Shown: positions 10,641 through 20,369 of the stretch, in pieces | How positions within the stretch are numbered: the stretch's first letter is position 1 | Layout of the letters: the number at the start of each line of letters is the position of its first letter | Source of the DNA: Helicoverpa zea | Lineage: Eukaryota > Arthropoda > Insecta > Lepidoptera > Noctuidae | Length of the DNA: 64,000 nucleotides | Assembly (NCBI RefSeq): GCF_022581195.2 | Contig: NC_061476.1 | Coordinates: forward strand, 7,114,098 to 7,178,097 | Direction of reading: 5' to 3' | Notes under the pieces: generated by a model | Told to the model about the DNA's origin: nothing | Databases searched by the model: none | What the model saw: the letters and a program-made list of their open reading frames with translations, nothing else | Program-made: the position numbers and the translations under genes

Positions 10641-11933
10641 AATATCCATTCACTGTTGCTATTGACTAAATAAAGCATTTGATAGTGGTGTTTGTTTTTG
10701 TCGATAAATTCGTATCGATAAAGAAGAGGCACTTAAAACCACTTTAAACTATAAATAAATAGTAAATAGTTTTAACGTGTAGATAAGAAATTAGGTGACT
10801 GAGTGTGAAAACTTTCTCATAAGGTTTACCCACATAGATAGGCGTTATCGAATTAAGCCAAACTCGAGTACCTTTGTCCTAATGACTATTTACTCGACTG
10901 ATGAACGAGGGCAATAATTTTGAGTTCATTAGGCGAGGTGACCTAGCTAAAATGCCATCATCTCCTTAGAGTTTTACTAACTTAGGATTGATTCCAGAAT
11001 TGCAATACTAGTAAATCTATGTGTCTGCCTGTCAACCCAGGCAAGTTGGTACTCCTTGGAGAGACTGGTCGTCAGACTGTCTGGCTTCAGAATAACAATT
11101 GAACATGCCTTCTAAAATATGGAAGAACTCGTCATGACTTGCTGGTCACCAACTAAACACCGTACACGATAATTTTAGTGTTGCTTATGTATTCTTATGA
11201 TTGATCGACCCGTTCGGCTGTTACTCAGTGCCGTAACTAGCCTTTTATGCGCCCGGTGCGAGCTTTCAAAACTGCGCCCTTGAAAAATGCTCTAACCAGG
11301 CTCTGACAATAAAGTGGACTAATGTGCATAAAAATAAATCTATCTATTTTTTGTTTACGAAGGTATAGGTACTTAGTAGATTTCTTTAAGATAAAAATTG
11401 TTTATTCAAAATCTATCTCTCGCACGCTAGTGCGTCAGTAACGCCGCACGTAGTTAATGAATAAAATCAAAGATAAAGGGAGGACCAATGAATGTGGCTG
11501 ACAGCAATGATAGCGTAACGTAAACTATATGTACATCTCCTCAGCTAGATTGACTGATTTGCTTAGAACTTCTAAGTTAGAAGTGGCGCCCTCCAAATGA
11601 ATATAGACAGAAATTGTCTCATAGTTGATTACGGTATAGGTACTTTTGTTTGTGTATGTAATATTGCGAGCGAGACAAGGTGGATTTATATTTGTCTGAT
11701 GTGTCGTGACGTGACGCGTCAGAACTGTATCGGTTCCATACATAAGCCATCACAACACAACACGTTACGCACTAGTGTGAACGTTACCATCCTACTAATA
11801 TTATAAACGCGAAAGTTTGTATACATGGATGGATGGATGTTTGTTACTCTTTCACGCCATAACTACTAAATGGATTTTAATGAAACTTTACAATAATATA
11901 GCTTTTACATCAGAATAACACACAGACTACAAT

Positions 11934-13999
11934 CAGTGCCGGCTTTAATTCTACTAGCGCCCTGGGCGAGATTTCTACGGCGCGGGCGCCCCCAACTGCA
12001 ATTCAAACCCATATGAAAAACAGAGACAAAATATATGTAGTTACCGATTGCGCGAGCGAAGCGAGCGCGAATTTTTTTTTCATAGTTCACAAGTCCAAGC
12101 AAAAATTACCTAAAATGTAGCCCAATCGTACATAAGTTATTGCTGGTTGATGAATGCAAAAACACGGGAACACAGGTTCTGTTTGCGCGAGCGAAGCGAG
12201 CGCGAAATTTTTTGTTATATTTTAGAAATCAAAACAAAATGACTTAAAATGTTGCCCAAACGTAGATAACTCTTTGTTGGTGTTGGCGCCTATAATTAAA
12301 ATTTTGGGACTTAAAGTAGTACCATAAATAGAAACTAGAAGTTACTTTCTAATTAATAAAAGGACTTAAAAACGACGCTACCTTTTTGTTAGGGTAGACA
12401 AAAAAATGTTGAAAAATAAAAACAACTATAAAGTGAAGCAAGCCCGAAAAAGCTTTTTTGAGATTTGGATCACTAAAAGCAGTAGCGGCTTTAGGGTAGG
12501 GCGCGGTTGGGCGACGGCCCAGGGCGCCGGACATAAGGGGCGCCGCAGGCGCCCCCAACCAATCCTTGATCAGAATTTTACTCCTATTTTTGTTTTAAAT
12601 TTCATCAAAGATCGCAGCTTACAAGAACTGTATCCAAATGTTTGGATAGCATCAGGGCCGCCTTAACCTATGGTGCAGGGTGTGCGAATAACCCGGGCGC
12701 CGTAAGCTCAGGGGCGCCGCGGTACGCTCCTGGACCAAGAAATTTCAATTAAATTAATGTATTGTCATACAATGCCGGGCGCGTTAGATACACTACTTTT
12801 ATGTCCCAAAACTGAAAAATTTTCGCGCTCGCTTCGCTCGCGGTTTCTTTACTTTACCCTTACATTTTTTTTCACATATAGCTACTTTTAATTTAATGTC
12901 CCACTACACAAAAAAATTCGCGTTCCCTTCGCTCGCGGCTTCTTCACTTCACTAAGTTAAGGACTTTTAGCGATCCAAATCTCAAAAAAGCTTTTTCGGG
13001 CTTGTTTCACTTTATAGTTGTTTTTATTTTTCAAATTTTTTTTGTCTACCCTAGCAAAAAGGTAGCGTCGTTTTTAAGTCCTTTTATTAATAAGAAAGTA
13101 ACTTCTAGTTTCTATTTATGGTACTACTTTAAGTCCCAAAATTTTAATTATAGGCGCCAACACCAACAAAGAGTTATCTACGTTTGGGCTACATTTTAAG
13201 TCATTTTTGTTTTGAGTTCTAAAATATAACAAAAAAATTCGCGCTCGCTTCGCTCGCGCAATCAGAACCTGTGTCCCCGTGTTTTTGCATTCACCAACCA
13301 GCAATAACTTATGTACGATTGGGCTACATTTTACGTAATTTTTGCTTTGACTTGTTGACTATAAAAAAAATCGCGCTCGCTTCGCTCGCGCAATCGGTCA
13401 CTACGTATGTCTCTGTTTTTCGAATGGGTTTGAATTGCAGTTGGGGGCGCCGTAGAAATCTCGCCCAGGGCGCTAGTAGAGTTAAAGCCGGCACTGACTA
13501 AAAGTCCTTAACATATATAATAAAAGGCGACTGTGAAGTGAAGAAGCCGCGAGCGAAGGGAGCGCGAATTTTTTTGAGTATTGGGACATTAAATTCAAAG
13601 TAGCTATATGTGAAAAAAACCTAGGCGTAAAGAAACCGCGAGCGAAGCGAGCGCGAAAATTTTTGAGTTTTGGGACATATAAGTAGTGTATCTAACGCGC
13701 CCGGCATTGTATGACAATACATTAATTTAATTGAAATTTCTTGGTCCAGGAGCGTACCGCGGCGCCCCTGAGCCCGCGGCGCCCGGGTTATTCGCACACC
13801 ATGCACCATAGTTTAAGGCGGCCCTGATGCTATCCATACATTTGGATACAGTTCTTGTAAGCTGCGATCTTTGATGAAAATTAAAACAAAAATAGGAGTA
13901 AAATTCTGATCAAGGATTGGTTGGGGGCGCCTGCGGCGCCCCTTATGTCCGGCGCTCTGGGCCGTCGCCCAACCGCGCCCTACCCTAAAGCCGCTACTG
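11934..13999 (+). mobile_element. hAT-like element X, interrupted by an inverted copy of itself
   Basis: The left end reads CAGTGCCGGCTTTA (11934) and the right end, read inward, CAGTAGCGGCTTTA (ending 13999). The flanks are ACTACAAT (left) and GCTACAAT (right), 7 of 8 matching, so X has its own 8-bp target duplication inside the Helitron. Removing the insert at 12480-13496 and one duplicated octamer leaves ~1040 bp. No transposase is encoded. X contains GC-rich arms with GGGCGCC strings and internal copies of the GCGAGCGAAGCGAGCGCG motif. Confidence 0.85.
12480..13496 (-). mobile_element. hAT-like element Y: second copy of X, inserted into X in opposite orientation
   Basis: The left end CAGTAGCGGCTTTAGGG (12480) matches X's right end, and the right end (CACTG at 13496, inward CAGTGCCGGCTTTAA) matches X's left end. 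The flanks are identical: ACTAAAAG at 12472-12479 and 13497-13504. The inserted element preserves the unbroken site: around 12956-12985 (read on the minus strand) GATTTGGATC is followed by GCTAAAAGTCCTTAAC, exactly what X would read without the insertion. So Y is a ~1017-bp copy of the same family, reversed. Confidence 0.9.
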
Positions 14000-14767
14000 G
14001 CTACAATTTATAAACATATTGTTCGAAATACTAATCCTGCGCAGACGAAGTCGCGGGCACCAGCTAGTACTAAATGTATGAAACCGATACCGTTCTGACG
14101 CGTCACGTCACGACACATCAGACAAATATAAAACCACCTTTACAAGTGTTGTTGTTTCAAGATCGCTTGAAAAATGCCATATACATATAGATAGTACAGA
14201 GGGCGCGTCTACACCATATTCGCAATAAAACAAAATGTACCTACTAACTACCATGCATGAAACAAAACTAGATACTGGACTGGTCATTTCTGCGCCCCTC
14301 CAGGGTCTGCGCCCTGTGCCTGGGCACCGCTGGCACCGCCCTAGTTACGGCACTGCTGTTACTAAGCCATTATCTGAGTTCTAGTAAGAGATTTTACAAG
14401 TTTCAAAATGAATGATTCATCAGGTATCTTGTGTGCAAAGTTTCTTTTTCTATTGTGGTTATGGTACAATATTAAGTATGTATGTTTATATGTAGGTATA
14501 CTTACCTATTTGTAAATAAAGACACGGGTCGTGTGAACTCAGAGGAAACAATGCCATATTATTATGATTGCCCAACACTTAAACTGTAAATGTTTCTTCA
14601 TCTGTTTGCTTATGTACTCAGGCCCGCCGCTAGCAGTTTGTTCGCCCGCGTGCAGAATTGATTATGCCGCCCTACAACTACATATTACACTGGGCTTTGT
14701 CAAAAATGAAAAAATCGTTAAGCACACAAAAATACCCCAGCAAATTAAAAGAAAGTAGCGGAAAAAA

Positions 14768-15379
14768 CCGCGAGCGCAGCGAGCGCGAAATTTTTTGAGT
14801 TTTGGGACACAAAAGTACCCAAAGCGGTTAAAGAAAAGCACTATAGGTAAATTGGAAAAGCCGCGAGCGTAGCGAGCGCGAATTTTTTTGAGTTTTGGGA
14901 CACAAAAGTACCCAAAGCGGTTAAAGAAAAACACTATAGGTAAATTGGAAAAGCCGCGAGCGTAGCGAACGCGAAATTTTTTGAGTTTTGGGGCACAAAA
15001 GTACCCAAAGCGGTAAAAAAAAGCACTGTAGGTAAATTGGAAAAGCCGCGAGCGTAACGAGTGCGAAATTTTTTGAGTTTTGGTACACAAAAGTACCCAA
15101 AGCGGTTAAAGAAAAGCACTATAGGTAAATTGGAAAAGCCGGGAGCGTAGCGAGCGCGAAATTTTTTGAGTTTTGGGGCACAAAAGTACCCAATGCGGTA
15201 AAAAAAAGCACTATAGGTAAATTGGAAAAGCCGCGAGCGTAACGAGCGCGAAATTTTTTGAGTTTTGGGACACAAAAGTACCCAAAGCGGTAAAAAAAAG
15301 CACTATAGGTAAATTGGAAAAGCCGCGAGCGTAGCGAACGCGAAATTTTTTGAGTTTTGGGACACAAAAGTACCCAAAG
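14768..15379. repeat. Seven ~93-bp tandem repeats inside the hAT-like element
   Basis: Units start at about 14768, 14861, 14954, 15046, 15139, 15231 and 15323, spaced 92-93 bp. Each has CCGCGAGCGTAGCGAGCGCG, then AAATTTTTTGAGTTTTGGG, ACACAAAAGTACCCAAAGCGG and CACTATAGGTAAATTGG. Because 93 is a multiple of three, several minus-strand ORFs of 70-140 codons run through the array; these are not genes. Confidence 0.9.
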
Positions 15380-15480
15380 AAACCGTGACTGAAGCGAGCA
15401 CCAGTGATTTTTGTCACTTCGGTGCCTCAACTTTTTATTAGATTGAGGACTGAAAAAGTAAGCGCAGAATAAATTAAAAC

Positions 15481-15972
15481 GTGCAAAGAAAGAACCGCGA
15501 GCGAAGCGAGCGCTTTTTTTCCAACTTTAAGGAATTCAGAGGGGAGAGGGTTGACAGTCGGACTGTGTCACCTCGCTCAGTCCCGTGGCGATGCGTGTCT
15601 CGGGCCTGCACTGCGACTGGTAGTGAACCTAGGCTTTGCAGATTACAAAAGCACTCTCCGTGGATGGTCCCTTTTGCCCGTGCCATCCTGGTCGTGCAGA
15701 TATGTGCCGACCGAGATGGCGCCCCCTAGACGTGGTACCCGGGGCGGACCGCCCCCGCCTCCCCCTTACGCCGCTACTGACGTCCGTGATTGAAACTATA
15801 GCTAAATTTAGTCTCTGCTGGAGCATTATTGATCTTAAATAGTTTGCGCTATTGCTGTTTTCGGAAATATTGAAATGAAATAATTGGTAAAAAGATATTT
15901 CGATTTGCCGCCCCCTAGGACGTGCCGCCCGCGTGCGGTGCACGCCATGCACGCCCGCTTACGGCGGGCCTG
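15481..15972. other. 3' part of the second hAT-like element, no gene
   Basis: Overlapping ORFs of 68-107 codons on both strands here are GC-rich transposon sequence, without recognisable domains. One further GCGAGCGAAGCGAGCGC motif lies at ~15495. I do not annotate any of the ORFs as genes. Confidence 0.5.
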
Positions 15973-16277
15973 TATGTACTTTGATTTCGTGACTAGAGTC
16001 AATTGCATTTTTTCTTCGATATGTATAAAAATATGTACCTAAGTATTTCATGACGCTTTTGTGAGTCCGAGTCCAACTTAATGTAATAAATCTTAAGAGT
16101 TTGTTTTGGTCGTGCTGTCTCAGGAATTATCGGTCCTTTTTGAAAAAATGTTGGTATGCAAAGTAGTTCCTATGGTACGCAGGAACGACAGATTATGTCT
16201 TTGCAGACCTGAAAAACTGGAGAAATTCGATTTTCGGGCCTAATTCTGTTCTAAAATATGTACTTTGTTATTGTTTT

Positions 16278-18066
16278 GAACATTTGAACATCTGTACCGA
16301 AATCGAACATCATGCGGACAAGTATCAAACTGCTGATCTTTTCAGAAAGGTCAAACAAATAACACACAAAGTCAAACCTTCCTCGTGGGTGATAGATGAC
16401 AAAAATGGGAATCCGATACATGAAGTTGCCAAAGTAGCTGAAAGATGGAAAGAATACTGCGAGGAACTCTACCAAGACCAATCATCCAAATCCACTTCAT
16501 CAAATAAAATCATAGGAGATGAAGAGCCCAGCATTCTCCGCTCAGAAGTTGAAGATGCGATCCGGAAACTTAAAAGAAATAAAGCACCAGGGCCGGATCG
16601 AATCACAGCGGAAGTCTTGAAAGGACTGGGCTCAAATGGAATAACATGCCTGCATAATATATGCAATAGAATATGGCATACAGGACTTTGGCCATCTGAC
16701 TGGGTACACTCCGCAATTCTTCCTCTCCATAAAAAAGGATCGATGCGGAACTGTAGTAATTACAGAACTATTGCACTAATATCCCATGCCAGCAAAGTTC
16801 TCCTTAACATCCTCAATGCCAGACTAAGAGCTTTCCTGGATTGGCAAATACCCCAAGAACAAGCGGGTTTTGTAAAAGAAAGGGGAACGAGAGAACAAAT
16901 ATTAAACTTAAGGCTCATAATAGAAAAATGCTACGAATATAACACCCCAACTTTCAAGTGTTTTGTGGACTACCAAAAAGCTTTTGACTGCGTCAAGTGG
17001 GAGAAACTATGGAAAGTACTTACCGAAGCGGGGGTACCCTCCCACCTCGTAATGCTGATTCGCAACCTTTATGAGTCGAGTTATGGCACTGTAACAGTAG
17101 GAGACACAACATCAAGCCGTTTCACATTCCAGAAGGGCGTTCGTCAGGGATGCATAATCTCTCCTATACTCTTTAATATTTACGGAGAACACATTATGCG
17201 TCAAACGCTAGAAGACTGGGAGGGTGGCATAAAGATAGGTGGAGTCAAGATATCTAATCTGAGATATGCAGACGATACCACCCTTTTCGCATCATCCGAA
17301 AACGAAATGGCGGAGCTGCTGCGTCGTTTAGAAACAGCCAGTCTGGAAATGGGACTTGCAATTAACAAATCTAAGACCAAGCTCATGATCGTTGATCGAT
17401 TTGACACTATTCAACGCACTGATATCCTACAAGACTACGAGACCGTAAACCAGTTCCAATACCTTGGCTCGTTAATAACAAATAAGGGAAGTAGCGAACC
17501 TGAAATACGTAGGCGAATTGGCATGGCAAAGACAGCGATGACCCAGTTGAGCAAAGTCTGGAAGGACCGAAACATCAGATATCGGACCAAAATACATCTG
17601 GTCCGCACTCTTGTCTTTTCCATCGCATTATATGGTGCGGAAACGTGGACTTTTAAAGCTGCCGACAGGCTGAGAATCGACGCTTTTGAGATGTGGTGTT
17701 GGCGCCGTATGCTGCAGATACCATGGACAGCCTTCCGCACAAATGTATCCATTCTACAACAACTAAAGCTAGAAAAGACAAAACGCTTATCCACTACCTG
17801 CTTGCAGCGAATAGTACGGTATTTCGGCCACGTTGCTCGCAGAGACACTAACAACTTGGAACGCCTGATGGTAACAGGAAAAATTGAAGGCAAAAGACCT
17901 AGAGGTAGAAGTCCCAAACGGTGGTCAGACCAGATATCGGAGGAACTGGAGATATCTGTCAGCACTGCACTACACCAAGCAACGGAACGTAACCGATGGA
18001 GACAACTGGTTGACGAAATAAAAAGGAGTCACGATCCTCAGCATTGAGGGAACGATCGAGGAGAGA
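16278..18066 (+). mobile_element. 5'-truncated non-LTR retrotransposon with 11-bp target duplication
   Basis: GTTATTGTTTT is repeated at 16267-16277 and 18067-18077, marking the two ends. The 5' end starts inside the ORF, so the endonuclease region is missing, as expected from incomplete reverse transcription. The 3' end lies ~20 bp after the stop codon, in GAGGGAACGATCGAGGAGAGA. Confidence 0.85.
16284..18047 (+). CDS. Reverse transcriptase remnant of a non-LTR retrotransposon (587 codons, 5' truncated)
   Basis: The frame is open from the truncation point; the nominal first codon at 16284 is TTG, not a real start. The product holds a complete reverse transcriptase: RNKAPGPDRITAEVLK, NYRTIALISHASKVLLN, QEQAGFVKERGTREQI, FVDYQKAFDCV, KGVRQGCIISP and catalytic YADD (codons at 17265-17276). 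The C-terminal part has ALYGAETWT, a WCWRRML segment and GKRPRGRSPKRWSDQI. A full-length relative would have an APE endonuclease upstream, absent here. The clade is not RTE like the copy at 2080-5040: residues differ throughout. It may be an I/Nimb- or L2-type element, but I cannot assign it by eye. No stop or frameshift is present although the copy is dead on arrival, so the insertion is young. Confidence 0.85.
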   Translation: MNICTEIEHHADKYQTADLFRKVKQITHKVKPSSWVIDDKNGNPIHEVAKVAERWKEYCEELYQDQSSKSTSSNKIIGDEEPSILRSEVEDAIRKLKRNKAPGPDRITAEVLKGLGSNGITCLHNICNRIWHTGLWPSDWVHSAILPLHKKGSMRNCSNYRTIALISHASKVLLNILNARLRAFLDWQIPQEQAGFVKERGTREQILNLRLIIEKCYEYNTPTFKCFVDYQKAFDCVKWEKLWKVLTEAGVPSHLVMLIRNLYESSYGTVTVGDTTSSRFTFQKGVRQGCIISPILFNIYGEHIMRQTLEDWEGGIKIGGVKISNLRYADDTTLFASSENEMAELLRRLETASLEMGLAINKSKTKLMIVDRFDTIQRTDILQDYETVNQFQYLGSLITNKGSSEPEIRRRIGMAKTAMTQLSKVWKDRNIRYRTKIHLVRTLVFSIALYGAETWTFKAADRLRIDAFEMWCWRRMLQIPWTAFRTNVSILQQLKLEKTKRLSTTCLQRIVRYFGHVARRDTNNLERLMVTGKIEGKRPRGRSPKRWSDQISEELEISVSTALHQATERNRWRQLVDEIKRSHDPQH

Positions 18067-18265
18067 GTTATTGTTTTAATAATTCATTCTAGTTACTGAC
18101 ATTCTCTCGCAAACATGGTTTTTGAAAACCTGAATCTAAGTACTGCTGAACAACCTTTAAGATTTAAATGGTTCTTTTTCTCAATTTTCACGGTTGAAAT
18201 AATTTATTTGCAACCTAAATCAGCCGTGTAATTACCGAATCATGACATGAATTCTATTATTATCT

Positions 18266-18979
18266 TGTATGTCTCTGACCGACCACGGGACTACAGAGTC
18301 CCGGATTTTTGGAAGGCGAACGTGGGGCCGAAGCCAACACGCTGAAGCCCTTTTGAGACAACTTTAATGAAATGGCGACACAAAACCGACGATTATCCCC
18401 GTATACACTATAGAAATGTACCCAAGGACAATCCCCGGTTCTGTGCTAAACTATTGCTAACTATGGATGAAAACTACTTGGGCTATTGTGATGGGATGCT
18501 AATGGACTAGGAATGGGGAAACTACGGGAACTATGGCACCTGCCGATGACAATGTATTAAATACATGTTAAAATGGCAGGTGGAGACTCGCCAACTCACT
18601 TACTGGGCCCCCGGGAATCAGTCACTGAAAAGCAACAAGAGGGCAACAGGGACATGAGCGGCTGAGAAGGGTGAGGATACCTCGGCGGACTTTAAACGCA
18701 GATCACGCGCTCCCTGTGGGTCCAGCATCACCGGCCCACTCGCCACTTACCACGAGGCACCTACCCTCCGAGCAGGACTAACCTTGCTCTAGCGACTCCA
18801 CTCTGACCGGCCGATGAAGGCAAGCCAAGAGGCGGGAGACCTATCCCCCGTCATGCTTCACTCCGGCAGGCCGGAGATGGGGGACAGTATACTCTCCCTG
18901 GAGCACTCGGATATATAGCCCCGCGGGGTCGCTACTCCCCGTCATCCGCCTCAGATGCCCTGCGGGGCGCTATTATTAT
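18266..18979 (+). mobile_element. ~700-bp non-autonomous retroposon unit, copy B
   Basis: The forward-oriented partner of 6395-7090. It starts TGTATGTCTCT, then CGGGACTACAGAGTCCCGG, and ends in GGGGCGCTATTATTATTG. Both copies are flanked by TTATTAT-type sequence on each side, so target duplication and tail cannot be separated. Near the 3' end copy B has a short extra CTGCGGGGCGC that copy A lacks. Confidence 0.7.
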
Positions 18980-20182
18980 TGTTATTAAAGGTGCCTTTGT
19001 GCAATTTGCATTAAATAAGTATATTTTTGAAGGCAGGGATTTCTAATTGCGTGAACAGTACTTTTCGAACTTCAAAAACAAAAGACAACCTTCTAAACGC
19101 CCGTTTATTGTCACTTCCATTCTATGCGTTATTACTGGCAAGAAAAACTGGCACCATAAACTCTCGAACAATGTCAGAAAAACCGAACATAATCATAAAA
19201 TTCTTTAAGGAATGAGGAACTAGTCTTCTGCCTTGCTCTTTCTAGTTTTCCAAACATAGCCAGATACTGTGACGATGCCAAATGATGTGTACCAGTGTTT
19301 TACACGGATGAGCAGAAATAGTAGTAAAACTATCGATAAAAGGTTCGGAATATGCCAATATTCTACAGCACGATACATCGGAAGCAATCACAAAAAAAAA
19401 TCTTCCCAAAATAAAGGTCATACCAATCTGTAGTCATCCCGGTGTCACGACCTACCTCATAGTAACAACGATTCGGATACTACCTAGTCAATATATTCGC
19501 AATATATCACGGTGGGCCAAACCGCCAAACTCAAGGTGGAGGGGGGCTCAGGGTCCCCTAAATGTCCTCTCATTATGTAGTCTGGTCTGCGACCCTCGAT
19601 AGGTAACTAGTTTTGGAAGTGATGAAAATTGTTAGTCGATTTGTAAAGGATTAACGCTCAATCCTTCTCTGTTTGAGAGGAGGCGTTTGCCCGGCTGTAG
19701 GACGATAATAACCATAGCTGAAAGTGTCAGAAATCTAAACATAGCTGAAAGGTTAAATGATGGGCACTGAGGAAATTATTGATTGAAGAAATGTTGTAGG
19801 TCAGATTATACTCGAGACACCATTGATTTTCTTTTGTTTTATAAGTAGCAACATACAGGCAGTTGATAGAGGTAAGGATAAAGCATAGACACATTTACTT
19901 AGAGCTACTCTAAGCTGAAATGATCCGACAACGTGCATTGCAAATGTGGGAAATCCCAAAAGGGCGAGTAGGTACTGTTTATTTTAAAGTCTAGATACCT
20001 TTTCGTACCAATTCCCCCGGAAAAAGAGGTTGTTCGTGAGTATATCGCGATACATTATACTTCACTGCAATAAATCAAAATAATCCATTGTAATAAAAAC
20101 AAAACATGATCTGATTCTCTCATCATTTTCCGGTCATTATTCATAGCCTTTTCGATGGACAGGACAAAAAACTCTCAGGTAC

Positions 20183-20369
20183 AGATCTTTTATTTCACGA
20201 AAGCGGATGGGCCATACCTGTGTGTGTTAAAATACATGCACATTGTCTATGTATGAGTCGGTGACTCGACCAATACAAAGCGCTTTCGAGCTTACGCATA
20301 CAACGACAATGTTCACGTACATTGACACACACAAGTGAAACCCACCCGCTGTCGTGAAATAAAACGTCT
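20183..20369. repeat. Palindromic MITE, 187 bp
   Basis: Terminal inverted repeats of about 45 bp: left AGATCTTTTATTTCACGA, right TCGTGAAATAAAACGTCT, both followed inward by a GCGG(A/G)TGGG and a GTGTGTGT tract. No coding content. Confidence 0.75.

Larger units (their letters stand above)
8998..11225. other. Intergenic, with dispersed repeats
   Basis: No gene is recognisable. At ~9982-10110 there is a dispersed repeat (GGGGAGTTTGTTCGACC, AGTGGCGAAGGGTGGGCGTT) with a second copy at ~42485-42600. At ~10430-10640 there is a repeat shared with 20790-20930 and 46440-46560. At ~11010-11130 a fragment of the TCAACCCAGG...GACTGG repeat family appears; that family recurs at 22525-22715, 24630-24780 and 33685-33850. 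The remaining DNA is AT-rich. Confidence 0.5.
11790..14067 (+). mobile_element. Short Helitron (Lep1-like) inside the outer hAT-like element
   Basis: The 5' terminus A|TCCTACTAATATTATAAACG lies at 11790, followed by GCGAAAGTTTGT; the 3' terminus GCGCAGACGAAGTCGCGGGC...CTAG|T ends at 14067. It sits between A and T as Helitrons do. A related complete copy is at 28284-28560. All the interior beyond ~130 bp at the left and ~65 bp at the right is the inserted hAT-like pair. Confidence 0.8.
11226..14355. mobile_element. Outer hAT-like element with exact 8-bp target duplication (host of a transposon nest)
   Basis: The ends are inverted copies of CAGTGCCGTAACTAG (11226-11240 and 14341-14355), and the 8-bp sequence CTGTTACT lies directly outside both ends (11218-11225 and 14356-14363). 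CAGNG-type termini with 8-bp duplications identify a hAT-superfamily element. A further inverted pair, 11676-11752 against 14070-14140 (GTCTGATGTGTCGTGACGTG), belongs to its interior. Without its inserted Helitron the element would be ~850 bp with no transposase, so it is non-autonomous. Confidence 0.85.
14619..15972. mobile_element. Second hAT-like element with exact 8-bp target duplication
   Basis: The left end CAGGCCCGCCGCTAGC begins at 14619 and the right end, inward CAGGCCCGCCGTAAGC, ends at 15972. TATGTACT lies directly outside both (14611-14618 and 15973-15980). The element is 1354 bp and carries no transposase. It contains a seven-unit ~93-bp tandem array (14768-15379) and, at ~15720-15776, the orphan end of another CAGTAGCGGC-type element (ending CCGCTACTG). 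It shares the GCGAGCG...GCGCG motif with elements X and Y, which suggests a related family. Confidence 0.85.

Noticed and set aside
12654..13826. A separate palindromic element with CAGGGCCGCCTTAA ends
   Set aside because: The flanking sequence continues as an inverted repeat on both sides instead of forming a direct duplication. It is explained by the X/Y inverted self-insertion; the CAGGGCCGCC string is internal to both copies.
14662..15430. Overlapping minus-strand ORFs up to 142 codons
   Set aside because: Product of the 93-bp tandem repeat inside a hAT-like element; no domain is visible.
17201..17965. Minus-strand ORFs of 68 and 176 codons
   Set aside because: Shadows of the reverse transcriptase frame on the plus strand.
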